IMG/VR virus record: IMGVR_UViG_3300022752_000005
Coordinates: 1 to 36,938 of that record
Origin: a virus
Length of the DNA: 36,938 bases
Reading direction: 5' to 3' (one strand)
Shown here: positions 30,852 to 36,799 of the stretch, one piece after another
How the letters are laid out: every line of letters starts with the position of its first letter
Position numbering within the stretch: position 1 is the first letter of the stretch
Program-made: the position numbers and the translations under genes
Notes under the pieces: model-generated
Databases searched by the model: none
What the model saw: the letters and a program-made list of their open reading frames with translations, nothing else
Told to the model about the DNA's origin: nothing

Positions 30852-31037
30852 TTAGAGAGAGGGCAACAATTGCCAAAACTGAGATGGTGAGATGCATAAA
30901 GGCTTTGAATCAGGATCTTCCAAAGACTGAACCCAATATGCACAATTTTCTTCGCTAATGACCTCATAAAGATCTGATGCATCCAAGAGGATCACGCCAA
31001 CAGCGCCTTTCATTTTTCCGATTCCATTGTGATCCAT
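30852..31037 (-). CDS. Hypothetical protein (61 aa)
   Basis: The frame begins 1 nt after the stop of the upstream gene. The sequence (GAVGVILLDASDLYEVISEE, then NCAYWVQSLEDPDSKP) suggests a small alpha-beta fold. There is no strong SD; translation may be coupled. Family not recognised. It is the last gene in the minus-strand island. Confidence 0.55.
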   Translation of the reverse strand: MDHNGIGKMKGAVGVILLDASDLYEVISEENCAYWVQSLEDPDSKPLCISPSQFWQLLPSL

Positions 31038-31038
31038 T

Positions 31039-31272
31039 TTATTTGCTTTCTAGATATTGATGGGGTTCCGGATTTTTTAGCTTCAATTCCATGATGATGT
31101 AATTCCATAGGACTTTCTCTAGATCTCCTTTAGAGCTGCCCTCAAAGTACCATTTCCCAAGATCTCTATGCTCTACCCCAATGACATCTTGAATGTGATT
31201 ACAAGCCACATCAATAGATTCTTTGACTAAGTTGTTGACCTCTTCTTCGGTCATAAAATGCCAGGCTTTCAT
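31039..31272 (-). CDS. Hypothetical helical protein (77 aa)
   Basis: The start overlaps the GP88-like gene stop as ATGA. The protein is helical and acidic (MTEEEVNNLVKESIDVACNH, then WYFEGSSKGDLEKVLWNYII). Function unknown. The tight coupling supports it as a gene. Confidence 0.6.
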   Translation of the reverse strand: MKAWHFMTEEEVNNLVKESIDVACNHIQDVIGVEHRDLGKWYFEGSSKGDLEKVLWNYIIMELKLKNPEPHQYLESK

Positions 31273-32027
31273 AAATAATGCACCCCTTTAATTTGAACAA
31301 AACCCGATTGATCTTTTTTTGCTTTGCCTTTGGCATATAAAGCCACAACTACATTTTTTGGTTCAATATGGCGAATATCAGTATCATCACCATCGATAAC
31401 TTCCCATGATCTAAAAGTTAATGGGATATCTTCCTTCTTTTGAAAAACAACTGCAGCCCTAGCATTATTGGGATTAGATAATCCTTTGATAGATATCGGT
31501 TTAGGGGTAATACTAGAGAATGAATATGTCAAATCATAATTGCCATATGTTTTTCCATTAAGGTTTCTAGAGGGATGCTTTGTGTAATCATAAAATATTT
31601 CATCAGGGAACATTTGGAAAATAGTTTGATCGTGAAGAATCTTGTAATTTTCCCAAAGAATATCGCTAGTCCCATTTAATCGAATTAATAGTTTTTGATC
31701 CTTTTTTCTTGCATAATATTTTAGTGTCCAAATATCAGCACAAAGGGATAATAAAAAAGATCGTTGATCTGAATACCAAAAATCGGTTTTTGCTTGCCTA
31801 GCTTTTTGAATGCTAGTAAATGCACCTCTACCCGCTGAATAAAGGCAGCCCTCCATGCACCCCGCAAGCCTTGCAAGAGGGCAAAGATCATCGTTAGGGG
31901 TTAGGTAGAGGATGGCAGTGAGATAGCCTAGCTTCTCGCCTTTGATTGTCTTTGTGGAGGCAGTCCCTAAAAGCTTCTTGTAAGTTAAGCCTTCACGCCT
32001 AATAATTAATTTGTAAGGATTTGTCAT
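31269..32027 (-). CDS. GP88-family phage protein
   Basis: This 252-residue protein (start at MTNPYKL, 32027; an ATG 12 nt upstream is also in frame) has the GP88-type order: KLGYLTAILYLTPNDDLCPL, then CMEGCLYSAGRGAF, DFWYSDQRSFLLSL, KLLIRLNGTSDILWE, FYDYTKHP and VIDGDDTDIRH, ending KGKAKKDQSGFV. The family is recognised in phages (gene product 88) without known role. Conserved C (about 49, 57, 61), R-L-N-G-T-S and FYDYTK residues suggest an enzyme or metal site. A GGCGT leader precedes the start. Confidence 0.82.
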   Translation of the reverse strand: MTNPYKLIIRREGLTYKKLLGTASTKTIKGEKLGYLTAILYLTPNDDLCPLARLAGCMEGCLYSAGRGAFTSIQKARQAKTDFWYSDQRSFLLSLCADIWTLKYYARKKDQKLLIRLNGTSDILWENYKILHDQTIFQMFPDEIFYDYTKHPSRNLNGKTYGNYDLTYSFSSITPKPISIKGLSNPNNARAAVVFQKKEDIPLTFRSWEVIDGDDTDIRHIEPKNVVVALYAKGKAKKDQSGFVQIKGVHYL

Positions 32028-32051
32028 ATTCACGCCCATTAAAAAGTTGAT

Positions 32052-32288
32052 TTATTTTTTGATTCGGATTAACTCATTATCTCGATAGCATGAGTTACAA
32101 GATGGTGTTCCCAAAAAGATTTGCACCGTGTAAATATCTCCTGCAATTTCATGCCACCAGTCATTTTCAAGGTTATATTGCTTTGCATGATTAGATAACC
32201 CAAGTTTTAAATGCTCTATACAAAGCATTTCCTTTTCATGGTAAGCCTCAAAAGAAAAATTCCAGGTGTCTAGTTTAGCTTTCCACAT
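32052..32288 (-). CDS. Hypothetical protein (78 aa)
   Basis: The start at 32288 is chosen because AGGAG lies 8 nt upstream; an upstream in-frame ATG lacks one. The sequence includes TWNFSFEAYHEKEMLCIEHL, YNLENDWWHEIAG and PSCNSCYRDNELI with a C-x2-C. Function unknown. It overlaps the previous gene by 14 nt. Confidence 0.6.
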   Translation of the reverse strand: MWKAKLDTWNFSFEAYHEKEMLCIEHLKLGLSNHAKQYNLENDWWHEIAGDIYTVQIFLGTPSCNSCYRDNELIRIKK

Positions 32289-32535
32289 TTTTACTCTCCT
32301 CTTCGGTGTCTTCAATATCTTCAATTTGCATCCATTCTTCAATTATTTGAGTGCCACTACATAAAAGATGCTGAATTGAATCAATAACCATTTCGGCATG
32401 ATATTTTTGATAAGTATCACTTTTAATATATGCTTTGAATGCAATTAATATCCCAAAAACTGAATTAATCTCTTCTAAGCCTTCATAAAGCATAAATTCA
32501 TTTAAAAGCTTTGGATGCTCTTTAGATTTAGTCAT
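32275..32535 (-). CDS. Hypothetical acidic helical protein (86 aa)
   Basis: SD GGAGG lies 5 nt before the ATG. The protein is helical with an acidic tail (EEWMQIEDIEDTEEESKNVE). No domain is recognised. Start overlaps the preceding gene by 4 nt. Confidence 0.6.
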   Translation of the reverse strand: MTKSKEHPKLLNEFMLYEGLEEINSVFGILIAFKAYIKSDTYQKYHAEMVIDSIQHLLCSGTQIIEEWMQIEDIEDTEEESKNVES

Positions 32536-32729
32536 ATTGCCTCCACTTCATAACTTAGATCCTTAGAAACTACCTCATAACCTAGACCCTTAATTTGCTT
32601 AATGGCATCATAAGAAAGGGTTTTGGTTTTGGTTAGCTTTGCAAAGGTTTTAGCTTTGTCGCATATTGGATAGAAAAGAAATCCTCCATATGCCTTGTCT
32701 ATTTGGATAGTGATGGTTAGTTTTTCCAT
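32532..32729 (-). CDS. Hypothetical protein (65 aa)
   Basis: The leader has AAAGGCGTAAATC directly before the ATG, a GGCGT motif shared with two other genes of this island. The sequence (KLTITIQIDKAYGGFLFYPI, then TLSYDAIKQIKGLGYEVVSK) suggests a small beta-alpha-beta protein. Function unknown. Confidence 0.6.
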   Translation of the reverse strand: MEKLTITIQIDKAYGGFLFYPICDKAKTFAKLTKTKTLSYDAIKQIKGLGYEVVSKDLSYEVEAI

Positions 32730-32760
32730 GATTTACGCCTTTAAAAAGAAAAGAAAAAGA

Positions 32761-32856
32761 TTATTTTGTGAGAATGTCAAAGTAAGCCAATAAACCCGCA
32801 CAAAGGGTTAAGCCAATCAAGATGGCAGCTAGGATGTCTTTGTGGTTATCGTTCAT
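32761..32856 (-). CDS. Small single-pass membrane protein (31 aa)
   Basis: The ATG (32856) overlaps the previous stop as ATGA and has AAAGGAGC upstream. It encodes MNDNHKDILAAILIGLTLCA followed by GLLAYFDILTK. Residues 8-25 form one hydrophobic span. Function unknown. Confidence 0.6.
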   Translation of the reverse strand: MNDNHKDILAAILIGLTLCAGLLAYFDILTK

Positions 32857-33053
32857 GCTTTAGCTCCTTTGGTAGTTTGCAAGCCCTTGTAATCGTGAAT
32901 GTAGTCAGCAAGATCTACACAAACCCAAGAAACAACTGATTCAGCCTCTGAGTAGGTATCCCAAAGGTTATCGCCATGCATATCGTGTAAATAATCCCCA
33001 TTTGGTTTTTCTACCATGTAACCATCAAGGGTTTTAATAATTGTGACTTTCAT
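32853..33053 (-). CDS. Hypothetical protein (66 aa)
   Basis: SD AAGGAG precedes the ATG. The protein (IIKTLDGYMVEKPNGDYLHD, then WDTYSEAESVVSWVCVDLAD) resembles small beta-hairpin plus helix proteins in phages. Function unknown. It is coupled to the membrane protein gene downstream. Confidence 0.6.
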   Translation of the reverse strand: MKVTIIKTLDGYMVEKPNGDYLHDMHGDNLWDTYSEAESVVSWVCVDLADYIHDYKGLQTTKGAKA

Positions 33054-33062
33054 TTCAGCTCC

Positions 33063-33251
33063 TTATGCAATGAATTCGGGGTTTGTAGTCACGCCATGTT
33101 CAATGGCAATAGCCATTATTTCATTTTGGGACTTGGAAGATCTAGCCGAACGAATGAGGGTAGATAGGGATCTAGCGAGATAGTCTTTACCTAGACCAGC
33201 TTCACTATATTGAATGGACTTTGCCACTTCTTTAGATTCAGATTTTGTCAT
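33063..33251 (-). CDS. Hypothetical Ser/Lys-rich helical protein (62 aa)
   Basis: This is the first gene of the minus-strand island, with a GGCGTACACA leader before the ATG and a candidate promoter about 55 nt upstream. The sequence (TKSESKEVAKSIQYSEAGLG, then YLARSLSTLIRSARSSKSQN) looks helical and may contain a HTH-like segment near 35-55, but this is weak. Function unknown. Confidence 0.6.
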   Translation of the reverse strand: MTKSESKEVAKSIQYSEAGLGKDYLARSLSTLIRSARSSKSQNEIMAIAIEHGVTTNPEFIA

Positions 33252-33302
33252 TGTGTACGCCTATTGAGTTGATGATAGAGAGGCTAAAAATCTACCCTCT
33301 CA

Positions 33303-33330
33303 CATATATAGCACGAAAGAATCGTGCCAA
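33303..33330 (-). promoter_or_regulatory. Candidate promoter of the minus-strand island with embedded operator
   Basis: On the minus strand TTGGCA (33330-33325), a 16-nt spacer and TATATG (33308-33303) form a sigma70-like promoter. The spacer contains a palindrome GCACGA-N5-TCGTGC (33311-33327), a likely repressor site. A leader hairpin GAGAGG/CCTCTC (33278-33301) follows. Confidence 0.45.
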
Positions 33331-33405
33331 CTCTCGTAAGTTGTTGATTCCATTGACTGCTCCAAAACCCTGTCAGTAGAAACCCTTAGAACCTGAGTAT
33401 TCAGT

Positions 33406-33425
33406 TTGATTTTGTAGCTACAATT
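33406..33425 (+). promoter_or_regulatory. Second copy of the TTGTAGCTAC promoter-like site
   Basis: The segment contains a perfect 12-bp palindrome TTGTAGCTACAA (33412-33423) with a TACAAT at 33419-33424 and is 19/20 identical to 29648-29667. If it is a promoter, the transcript would run through the purine-rich tract to the terminase genes. Confidence 0.5.
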
Positions 33426-33664
33426 GGAAAAGAAAAGAAAGGGCAAACCCATTACAAGGGCAGCTAGACAAGTAAGGGATAGTAAAGGGGATCAGAGAGG
33501 ATATATAAGGGCTAGGACAAGAGATAGGGTAAGGATGGACATAGACTAGGTAGAAGATGGAGAAACCCTTTAGACCTCGATCTATCCACATCCTTTGCGC
33601 CCATGAGACAAACTATGCATTTCTTGCATAACCTTTTGTAAATGAGACTCATTCGCATTCATAA

Positions 33665-33739
33665 GTTAGTTGGTACTCACTAACCTGGTCTAAGTTAGTT
33701 GGCACTTACTAACATTTGGCGAAGTGAGCACTCACTAAC
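33665..33739. repeat. Three GTTAGT...ACTAAC palindromic sites, right cluster
   Basis: Copies: GTTAGTTGGTACTCACTAAC (33665-33684), GTTAGTTGGCACTTACTAAC (33694-33713) and GAAGTGAGCACTCACTAAC (33721-33739). Arms GTTAGT/ACTAAC or AGTGAG/CTCACT make dyad-symmetric sites 27-29 nt apart, as for a TetR-like dimer or an iteron-binding protein. Confidence 0.78.
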
Positions 33740-33748
33740 GTAGGGTTT
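33719..33748 (-). repeat. Right copy of the 30-nt imperfect inverted repeat
   Basis: The reverse complement of this segment matches 30556-30585 at 26 of 30 positions. It contains the last dyad site plus AGGGTTT, the counterpart of AAACCCT on the left. Confidence 0.75.
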
Positions 33749-33915
33749 ACCCCCCCCTAGAGCAAAAGTGGGGGGCGCTGTGGCAGGGGACATAAACACA
33801 CATCGATACACCCTTCAAAGCTAAGACCCCCCTACCCCCTCCCCCAACCACAAAAGAACCCTCCAAAAAATTTTTTATAGTTTAGAATTTGTATCCATTA
33901 AATCAAGGAGAAGAT

Positions 33916-34371
33916 ATGGCAGGATTTCCTATGAGGAGAGCGTTGGAGAAGAAGATAGAAGAGCTTGGGGGCATTGAATTCGTAACAGCTCACATTAGCC
34001 AAGGAATGACCATAGGACGCTTGGCAGAGTTCATAGAGTGTTCTAGGCCCATGCTTTCTTTCTGGATCAACCATACTGATGAGCGTAGAGATGCGGTACT
34101 TGCTGCCCGTAAGCTAAAGGCTGAGAAACTGGCAGAAGAGGCTCTTGATATTGCTGACCAAGCAGATGAGACAAGCAATAGTGGAGTTAACAAAGCTAGG
34201 CTCCAAGTTGACACCCGTAAGTGGATGGCCTCCAAGCTTGACCCTGAGAACTATGGAGACACCGCCAAGACCCAAGTCAATATTAGTTTAGGTGATCTAC
34301 ACCTCCAAGCTCTAAAGCACATGGGCAAGGCCGAGGTAGTTGTCGAGACATTGGAAAACAATGGCACATAA
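33916..34371 (+). CDS. terS: Terminase small subunit-like protein
   Basis: The start at 33916 has AAGGAG 5 nt upstream; an upstream TTG frame extension lacks one. This 151-residue protein has an N-terminal HTH-like region (about 25-50: TAHISQGMTIGRLAEFIECS), a helical oligomerisation stretch (60-90) and VDTRKWMASKLDPENYGDTA (100-119), a pattern common in small terminase-like proteins next to large terminase genes. It would recognise the phage DNA for packaging. It overlaps terL by 11 nt. Confidence 0.85.
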   Translation: MAGFPMRRALEKKIEELGGIEFVTAHISQGMTIGRLAEFIECSRPMLSFWINHTDERRDAVLAARKLKAEKLAEEALDIADQADETSNSGVNKARLQVDTRKWMASKLDPENYGDTAKTQVNISLGDLHLQALKHMGKAEVVVETLENNGT

Positions 34372-35758
34372 CCCGTTTATCCAGTTCATCACCCTATACA
34401 GGAATGACCCTAATCTGTTCGTTAAAGAGGTCTTAGGAGTAGAGCCTGATGATTGGCAGCAAGACTTTTTAAACGCCGTGGCCTCTGGTGAGCGCAAGAT
34501 TTCAATCAGGTCTGGTCACGGGGTGGGTAAGTCAACCACCGCTTCTTGGGCAATGCTTTGGTTCTTGTTGACCAGGTATCCCGTCAAAGTCGTGGTGACT
34601 GCCCCTACTTCTGCCCAACTGTATGACGCTTTGTTTGCCGAGCTTAAAAGGTGGGTTAAAGAACTACCCCAACCTATCCAAGATCTACTTGATGTCAAAC
34701 AAGAGAGGATTGAACTAAAGGCAAGTGCGACAGAGGCTTTTATCTCTGCAAGGACTTCTCGTGCTGAACAGCCCGAAGCCCTCCAAGGTGTCCACTCTGA
34801 GAACGTCATGTTGGTTGCGGATGAGGCTTCTGGTGTCCCAGAGGCAGTATTTGAGGCCGCTGCTGGTTCCATGTCAGGCCATAACGCTTTAACCATCCTA
34901 CTTGGCAACCCTGTTCGTAGCTCTGGTTTCTTCTTTGACACCCATAATCGACTCAAAGATGAGTGGTGGACTAAGCGAGTATCCTGTATTGACTCTACTA
35001 GGGTGAGTAAAGAGTACGTAGAAGACATGAAATCCCGCTATGGCGAGGAAAGTAACGCTTACAGGATCAGGGTTTTGGGTGAGTTTCCAAGGAGCGATGA
35101 TGACACGATTATTCCTATGGAGTTGCTTGAGTCTGCTAAACACAGGGATACAAGAGCTTATGAAGATGCTCCGATCATTTGGGGACTAGACGTTGCGAGG
35201 TTTGGCTCCGATTCTTCAGTTCTATGTAAACGTCAGTCTAATGTTGTACACACTCTTGAGAGGTGGAGGAACCTTGATCTGATGCAACTAACAGGTGCAG
35301 TAGTCGCCCAATACGAAGCCTGTGACCACAAGAGCAGACCTACAGAGATTCTGGTTGACTCCATTGGCCTAGGAGCAGGTGTTGTTGACCGATTAAGAGA
35401 ACTAAAGCTTCCATGCCGTGGGATTAACGTATCTGAGAGTCCTGCTATGGGAGGGACGTATCTCAATCTGAGAGCAGAACTCTGGCATAAAACCAAGGCT
35501 TGGCTTGAGAAACGGGACTGCAAGATACCTAACAATGAGGATTTCATTGCTGAACTGGCAACTGTAAGGTACACCTTTACATCTAATGGCAAAATAAAAA
35601 TCGAATCTAAAGATGATATTCGTAGACGGGGACTGAAATCTCCTGACATGGCTGACGCATTTGTCTTGACATTTGCCTCAGATGCCGCCACCATCTCATG
35701 GGGGTCTAACTTGTCTTGGGGTAAACCGATTAAAAGGTTGATCCGAGGTTTGGTCTGA
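34361..35758 (+). CDS. terL: Terminase large subunit
   Basis: This 465-residue protein is the packaging motor and nuclease. The ATPase has Walker A SGHGVGKS (51-58), Walker B VMLVADEA (149-156) and a LLGNPVRSSG motif-III region (180-189). The nuclease has GLDVARFGSD (Asp277), VDSIGLGAG (Asp333) and SPDMADAF (427-434) as acidic positions. Start is the ATG at 34361 with GGAAA upstream. A strong terminator follows. The headful or cos mode cannot be decided from sequence. Confidence 0.95.
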   Translation: MAHNPFIQFITLYRNDPNLFVKEVLGVEPDDWQQDFLNAVASGERKISIRSGHGVGKSTTASWAMLWFLLTRYPVKVVVTAPTSAQLYDALFAELKRWVKELPQPIQDLLDVKQERIELKASATEAFISARTSRAEQPEALQGVHSENVMLVADEASGVPEAVFEAAAGSMSGHNALTILLGNPVRSSGFFFDTHNRLKDEWWTKRVSCIDSTRVSKEYVEDMKSRYGEESNAYRIRVLGEFPRSDDDTIIPMELLESAKHRDTRAYEDAPIIWGLDVARFGSDSSVLCKRQSNVVHTLERWRNLDLMQLTGAVVAQYEACDHKSRPTEILVDSIGLGAGVVDRLRELKLPCRGINVSESPAMGGTYLNLRAELWHKTKAWLEKRDCKIPNNEDFIAELATVRYTFTSNGKIKIESKDDIRRRGLKSPDMADAFVLTFASDAATISWGSNLSWGKPIKRLIRGLV

Positions 35759-35774
35759 TTGCCGTTGCCATTTT

Positions 35775-35805
35775 GAGCCACCCTAAAAAAGTGGCTCTTT
35801 TTTTT
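35775..35805 (+). terminator. Rho-independent terminator after terL
   Basis: GAGCCAC (35775-35781) and GTGGCTC (35791-35797) form a 7-bp stem with a 9-nt A-rich loop, followed by eight T. It lies 16 nt after the terL stop. Confidence 0.92.
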
Positions 35806-35850
35806 ATTAACACAATATGGTAGTATTGACAAACCTTTTAGGAGATCCCT

Positions 35851-36036
35851 ATGAAAATGGATGAAGCAGCCAAAAAGATTGGCAAAGTAATGGGTGAATA
35901 CAAGCGTGGCAAGCTCAAGTCTTCCTCTGGTGACAAGGTTAAATCCCGTGACCAAGCTGTCGCTATCGCAATGAGTGAGTCTCGTGCCATGCCTAAACGT
36001 GGTGGTAGAACTGCAACTAACCGAAGCAAAAAGTAA
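35851..36036 (+). CDS. DUF6496-like small basic phage protein
   Basis: This 61-residue protein has an AGGAG site before its ATG. It carries AAKKIGKVMGEYKRGKLKSS, then KVKSRDQAVAIAMSESRAM, the signature of small DUF6496-type phage proteins with a KV-SR-QA-AIA-SE motif. It is basic (Lys/Arg-rich end) and may bind nucleic acid or be packaged with it. Function unknown. Confidence 0.75.
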   Translation: MKMDEAAKKIGKVMGEYKRGKLKSSSGDKVKSRDQAVAIAMSESRAMPKRGGRTATNRSKK

Positions 36037-36051
36037 CTTAAGGAAAAAATC

Positions 36052-36372
36052 ATGTCTTTCTTAACTAGAGATAACAACGGAAATACCATCCCTAATGTAT
36101 TTAGGATTGGTACGACACAAGTTTTTACAGTAACAAATTCTAGTGTTGCAAGTACCGCTTTTGCGGCCTCAACTACTCATGTTCGAGTTGCTTGCTCATT
36201 AGGCCATTGCCATATCCAGTTTGGATCTGCACCAACTGCAAGTATTACGACAAGCCCAATGTTGGCAAACAATACATCTGAAATTTTCCCCGTGGCTTCT
36301 GGTGACAAGATTGCTGTTATTAAAGATTCTGGTGTTACTGCTTCCACAATTAGCGTTACGGAGTTATTATGA
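36052..36372 (+). CDS. Small beta-rich structural protein (106 aa)
   Basis: AAGGAAAAAATC precedes the ATG. The sequence is Ser/Thr/Ala-rich with repeated strands (TQVFTVTNSSVASTAFAAST, then THVRVACSLGHCHIQFGSAP and SGDKIAVIKDSGV). It looks like a small beta-sandwich virion decoration protein. The stop overlaps the next start. Function inferred only from composition and location. Confidence 0.6.
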   Translation: MSFLTRDNNGNTIPNVFRIGTTQVFTVTNSSVASTAFAASTTHVRVACSLGHCHIQFGSAPTASITTSPMLANNTSEIFPVASGDKIAVIKDSGVTASTISVTELL

Positions 36373-36515
36373 AACCTGGACTTTATGCCAACATTAATGC
36401 CAAGCAAGAACGTATCAAGGCTGGCTCTAAAGAGAAAATGAGAAAGCCTGGCACTAAGGGCGCTCCTACTGCCAAAGACTTTAAGCAAGCGGCTAAGACT
36501 GCTAAGAAAAAATGA
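36369..36515 (+). CDS. Small basic conserved phage protein (48 aa)
   Basis: The frame starts in an ATGA overlap and encodes MKPGLYANINAKQERIKAGS, then KEKMRKPGTKGAPTAKDF and a Lys-rich end. I recognise the PGLYANI-AK-ERIKAGS-EKMRKPG-KGAPT pattern as a frequent small gene near terminase genes. It may bind nucleic acid or the portal; function unknown. Confidence 0.75.
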   Translation: MKPGLYANINAKQERIKAGSKEKMRKPGTKGAPTAKDFKQAAKTAKKK

Positions 36516-36799
36516 GTGCAGCGTGGACCAGAAAAGAAGGGCAAAACCCTAAAGGTGGGTTAAATGCTAAAGGTCGTGCTAGTTTAAAAGCACAAGGCCA
36601 AGACATTAAAGCCCCTGTTAAGTCTGGAGACAATCCACGTAGAGCTAGTTTCCTTGCGAGGATGGCGGGGAATGATGGTCCTGAGTATAAAGATGGAAAG
36701 CCAACTAGATTACTTCTAAGCCTCCAAGCGTGGGGTGCAAGCAGTAAAGCAGATGCTAGAGCGAAGGCTAAAGCAATTTCTGCAAGGAATAAAAAATGA
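36512..36799 (+). CDS. DUF6321-like conserved phage protein (95 aa)
   Basis: The protein has WTRKEGQNPKGGLNAKGRAS, then KAPVKSGDNPRRASFLARMA and PTRLLLSLQAWGASSKADAR. This is the DUF6321-type signature of small phage proteins in head/packaging regions. It starts as ATGA in the previous stop and ends as ATGA with the next gene. Function unknown. Confidence 0.8.
   Translation: MSAAWTRKEGQNPKGGLNAKGRASLKAQGQDIKAPVKSGDNPRRASFLARMAGNDGPEYKDGKPTRLLLSLQAWGASSKADARAKAKAISARNKK

Larger units (their letters stand above)
33252..33915. other. Non-coding control region between the island and the terminase operon
   Basis: No gene was found in these 664 nt. From left to right: minus promoter and palindrome (33303-33330), a TTGTAGCTACAA palindrome (33412-33423), a strongly purine-rich plus strand (about 33424-33560), AATGAG-A-CTCATT (33641-33653), three GTTAGT/ACTAAC-type sites (33665-33739), a C-run and C-rich segment (33751-33845), and an AT-rich tract AAAAAATTTTTT before the terminase gene. 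It probably holds the late promoter and possibly replication or packaging signals; I cannot place them exactly. Confidence 0.55.

Noticed and set aside
34516-35028. 170-codon minus-strand frame opposite terL
   Set aside because: Ser/Ala-rich antisense shadow of the ATPase domain with no ribosome site.
35820-35850. TTGACA (35825-35830) as a promoter -35 element
   Set aside because: A -10 at normal distance would fall on the start codon at 35851 and no TATAAT-like sequence is there.
35233-35955. 240-codon minus-strand frame opposite terL
   Set aside because: It lies antisense to a clear terminase gene and shows composition expected from the complementary strand; no domain seen.
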